Source: Gammaproteobacteria bacterium
GTDB lineage: Bacteria > Pseudomonadota > Gammaproteobacteria > Arenicellales > Poriferihabitantaceae
Assembly: GCA_020027415.1 (NCBI GenBank)
Contig: JAHRAW010000169.1
Location: 1 to 6,207, forward strand
DNA: 6,207 bases
Reading direction: 5' to 3'
This document shows, piece by piece, positions 3,739 to 6,207 of the stretch. The notes beneath the pieces were generated by a model. It was not told the DNA's origin and did no database searches. It saw only the letters and a list, made by a program, of their open reading frames with translations. The first letter of the stretch is position 1. Each line of letters begins with the position of its first letter. The translations under genes were made by a program, and so were the position numbers.

Positions 3739-6207
3739 ATGAAGTGGCTCAGTAAAATTCTGCTGAAAACGCTTTCCTACGGGTTATTAGCGGCGACCAT
3801 GTTAGGCATTGGGCTGGGGTTATACGCCGTGAAGTTGCTGCCCGAACTGCCCACGATTGAACAAATTCGGCGGGCGCCGTTGGATAGACCGCTGCGCATT
3901 TACAATCGCGACAACCAACTGATTGCCGAGTATGGGAATGAAAGACGCACTCCGATTACCCTGGACAAAATTCCGCCGTTGCTGATTGATGCGGTGCTGG
4001 CGGCTGAGGACGCCAGATTTTATCACCATTCCGGGGTGGATTTTCTCGGCATCCTGCGCGCCGGGTGGAGCAACCTACTCAGCAAATCACGCGCGCAAGG
4101 CGCCAGCACCATTACTATGCAAGTGGCGAGAAATTTTTTCCTCACCCCGGAAAAAACCTATGTGCGCAAATTCAAAGAGATTTTGCTCGCTTTCAGCATG
4201 GAACGCGCGCTGACTAAGGATGAAATTTTAGAGTTGTATCTCAATAAAATTTTCCTTGGGCATCGCGCGTATGGTTTTGCGGTGGCTTCGCAAGTCTATT
4301 ACGGGACGGCGCTGGAAAATCTCAGCGTGCCGGAAATCACCATGTTGGCGGGCTTGCCCAAAGCGCCGTCGCGCAATAATCCGATTTCCAATCCGCAGCG
4401 CGCGCTGGAACGCCGCGACTATGTGCTGAAACGACTGCGCGAATTGGGCAAGATTGACGAACTCAGTTACCACACCGCACGGCAAGCGCCGATTACCGCA
4501 AAGCCGCGTCTCACCGGCGTCAAAGAGCAAGCGCCCTATGTCGCCGAACTGGTGCGCCAGTGGATGGTGGAGCGTTTCGGCGAAGCGGTTTATGAGTTGG
4601 GGTATCGCGTGGATGTAACCATCCGCGGCGAATACCAAGCGCACGCCGAGCAAGCGTTGCGCAAGGGCTTGTTGGATTATGACCAACGGCATGGTTTCCG
4701 CGGCGCGCTGGCGCATGTTAACTTGGAGGAACACAGCCCACAGTCGCTCACCCCAGTCCTGCGACAATTCCCCAGCAGCCGAGAACTGCAACCGGCGGTT
4801 GTGTTACAAAGCGGTGCGCGTTCGCTGACCGCGCTCACTCAGGAGCAGCGCACCATCCACATTGACTGGGAACATATCCGGTGGGCGAAAACCTATGAAA
4901 CCCCCAACCGCACCGCGCCGCCGCCGACCACTGCCGCCGAGGTGGTCGGGCGCGGCGATATCATTTATGTGGCGCCACTCCGCGCGGCGGATACGAACGC
5001 CAACACCAATACCAATGCAGATATCGAAACTAGCGGCTGGCGGCTGGCGCAGATGCCGCAGGTGTCCGGCGCGCTGGTTAGCCTGGACCCGAACAGCGGC
5101 GCAATTCTCGCCCTAACCGGCGGCTTTGATTACTACCTAAGCAAGTTCAACCGCGCGACCCAAGCGTTGCGGCAGCCGGGCTCCAATATCAAACCGTTTA
5201 TCTATTCGGCGGCGCTGGCACACGGCTTCACGCCCAGCAGTCTGGTGAGCGCGGCGCCGATTGTGACCGTGGACGGGTTGGAAGGCGTGTGGCGACCGCA
5301 GAACTACAGCAAGAAATTTTTTGGTCCAACGCGCCTGCGCCGCGCGCTGAGCCTGTCCCTGAACCTCGTTTCGGTGCGCCTGCTGCGGGCGATTGGCATA
5401 GACACTACCATTGCGCATCTGGAGAAATTCGGCTTTGACGCCGAACAACTGCCGCGCAACCTAACATTGGCCTTAGGCAGCATTGACATCACCCCGCTTG
5501 ATTTGGCTTCCAAATTCGCCGTCTTTGCCAACGGCGGCAAGCGCGTGACGCCCTATCTGATAGCGCGCATCACCGATGGCGAGGGCAACCCGGTTGCGTT
5601 GCCCGCCGAACTTTGCGTTGCTTGCCCGGCGCAAGATGCGCGCGCACAGGCGCAACCCGAACCCGTCTGGCAAGCGCCGCCGCACGCAATCCTGCGCGCG
5701 GCGGAAGATGAACCCGAAGCCGAAGCCGACCCCAAGCGGGCGATTTCCGAGCAGAACGCCTTTCTGCTCAGTAGCATGTTGCAACAGGTGATTCTGTCCG
5801 GCACCGGGCGGCGCGCGCAGGCGCTGAAACGGAGCGACCTGAGTGGCAAAACCGGCACCACCAATAACTACCAAGATGCTTGGTTTTCCGGCTTCAATCA
5901 GGATGTGGTTACCACCGTTTTCGTCGGCTTTGACCAGCCGGCGCACTTGGGGAACCGCGAATCGGGCGCGGGCGCGGCGCTGCCAATTTGGATTGACTAC
6001 ATGCGGGTGGTGTTGAAAGATTTCCCGGAGCGTCCGCGCACGCCGCCGCCCAACATTACCCACGAATTTATCAACAAAAACACCGGCAAATTGACCACCG
6101 CAGACGATGCCGACCGCTACTTGGAATACTACTTAATCGGCACCGAACCGAACCACCGCGCGCCGCGCCGCCAAGACAAGCAAGCCGACTCGGAAACCTT
6201 GTTTTAG
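3739..6207 (+). CDS. mrcA: Penicillin-binding protein 1A, bifunctional glycosyltransferase/transpeptidase
   Basis: An 822-residue class A PBP (PonA/MrcA) anchored in the inner membrane with its bulk in the periplasm. It polymerises lipid II into glycan strands and cross-links the peptides. A single membrane segment lies at about 12-31. The GT51 domain follows (about 48-220), with catalytic E90 in A-E-D-A-R-F-Y, G-A-S-T-I-T-M-Q-V-A-R, and E165 in L-E-L-Y-L-N. Then comes an OB-like (ODD) domain, about 300-440, characteristic of PBP1a; in E. coli PBP1a is activated by LpoA. The transpeptidase domain has S482-x-x-K485 (G-S-N-I-K-P-F), S540-L-N542 and K704-T-G-T707, all intact. Near the C-terminus the L-T-P-P-P-type stretch and the ending S-E-T-L-F resemble E. 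coli PBP1a (850 residues, ending ...AQELF). The ATG at 3739 (MKWLSKIL) matches E. coli MrcA's start; an ATG at 3712 would add nine residues. Neither has a clear Shine-Dalgarno. The gene ends exactly at the window edge. Also called ponA. Very sure. Confidence 0.98.
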   Translation: MKWLSKILLKTLSYGLLAATMLGIGLGLYAVKLLPELPTIEQIRRAPLDRPLRIYNRDNQLIAEYGNERRTPITLDKIPPLLIDAVLAAEDARFYHHSGVDFLGILRAGWSNLLSKSRAQGASTITMQVARNFFLTPEKTYVRKFKEILLAFSMERALTKDEILELYLNKIFLGHRAYGFAVASQVYYGTALENLSVPEITMLAGLPKAPSRNNPISNPQRALERRDYVLKRLRELGKIDELSYHTARQAPITAKPRLTGVKEQAPYVAELVRQWMVERFGEAVYELGYRVDVTIRGEYQAHAEQALRKGLLDYDQRHGFRGALAHVNLEEHSPQSLTPVLRQFPSSRELQPAVVLQSGARSLTALTQEQRTIHIDWEHIRWAKTYETPNRTAPPPTTAAEVVGRGDIIYVAPLRAADTNANTNTNADIETSGWRLAQMPQVSGALVSLDPNSGAILALTGGFDYYLSKFNRATQALRQPGSNIKPFIYSAALAHGFTPSSLVSAAPIVTVDGLEGVWRPQNYSKKFFGPTRLRRALSLSLNLVSVRLLRAIGIDTTIAHLEKFGFDAEQLPRNLTLALGSIDITPLDLASKFAVFANGGKRVTPYLIARITDGEGNPVALPAELCVACPAQDARAQAQPEPVWQAPPHAILRAAEDEPEAEADPKRAISEQNAFLLSSMLQQVILSGTGRRAQALKRSDLSGKTGTTNNYQDAWFSGFNQDVVTTVFVGFDQPAHLGNRESGAGAALPIWIDYMRVVLKDFPERPRTPPPNITHEFINKNTGKLTTADDADRYLEYYLIGTEPNHRAPRRQDKQADSETLF
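4996..5019 (+). repeat. Degenerate hexanucleotide repeat inside mrcA encoding Asn-Ala/Thr units
   Basis: Four tandem 6-bp units (AACGCC, AACACC, AATACC, AATGCA) lie in frame and encode N-A-N-T-N-T-N-A (PBP1A residues 420-427). The units sit in the OB-like domain, just before the conserved G-W-R-L-A-Q-M-P-Q-V stretch that leads into the transpeptidase domain. E. coli PBP1a has a shorter loop here (its G-D-A-W-W-L-A-Q-V-P follows more directly), so this looks like a small loop expansion by slippage. Confidence 0.7.

Noticed and set aside
4228..4791. Minus-strand open frame (187 codons) inside mrcA
   Set aside because: Antisense to conserved PBP1A coding sequence; its composition is explained by the other strand's codon usage.
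5473..6063. Minus-strand open frame (196 codons) inside mrcA
   Set aside because: Antisense to the conserved transpeptidase domain; rich in Gly/Arg/Val with no domain, so a shadow.

Overview
The window reads as chromosomal housekeeping DNA from a Gram-negative bacterium, most probably a gammaproteobacterium. It holds a full-length class A penicillin-binding protein of the PBP1a (MrcA/PonA) type. Divergent from that gene are shikimate kinase (aroK) and 3-dehydroquinate synthase (aroB), then argininosuccinate lyase (argH) and a tiny LptM (YifL)-type lipoprotein. The LptM lipoprotein and the aroK-aroB pair divergent from ponA are gammaproteobacterial signatures. Most of the window is GC-rich, with many GCGC/CGCG words. 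The first 240 bases are clearly less so (106 G+C of 240 by hand count, about 44%).

Layout. Positions 1-201 (minus): 5' part of a gene that runs off the left edge. Its start encodes a K-W-G-N-A-L-G-L block like that of MazE/AbrB-type DNA-binding proteins. Positions 236-382 (minus): LptM-like lipoprotein. Positions 430-1821 (minus): argH. Positions 1837-2949 (minus): aroB. Positions 2946-3512 (minus): aroK. Positions 3513-3738: divergent intergenic region with a perfect TATAAT inside a 13-bp palindrome. Positions 3739-6207 (plus): ponA, ending exactly at the window edge.

How the genes work together. On the minus strand aroK, aroB, argH and lptM are packed tightly: a 4-bp overlap, then a 15-bp gap, then a short gap or overlap depending on the lptM start. 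They probably form one operon linking aromatic precursor synthesis, the last step of arginine synthesis and an outer-membrane assembly lipoprotein. The partial gene lies 34 bp beyond lptM with its own strong ribosome binding site and may be read from the same transcript. ponA makes and cross-links peptidoglycan and is transcribed the other way.

No clearly new multi-gene system is visible. The points worth a second look are the unrecognised AT-richer gene where lysA commonly follows lptM, two in-frame low-complexity repeat insertions (an Asp/Gly tract in AroK and an Asn/Thr/Ala tract in PBP1a), the lack of pil genes between ponA and aroK, and the palindromic promoter region. No RNA genes, insertion sequences, CRISPR arrays or convincing terminators were seen.
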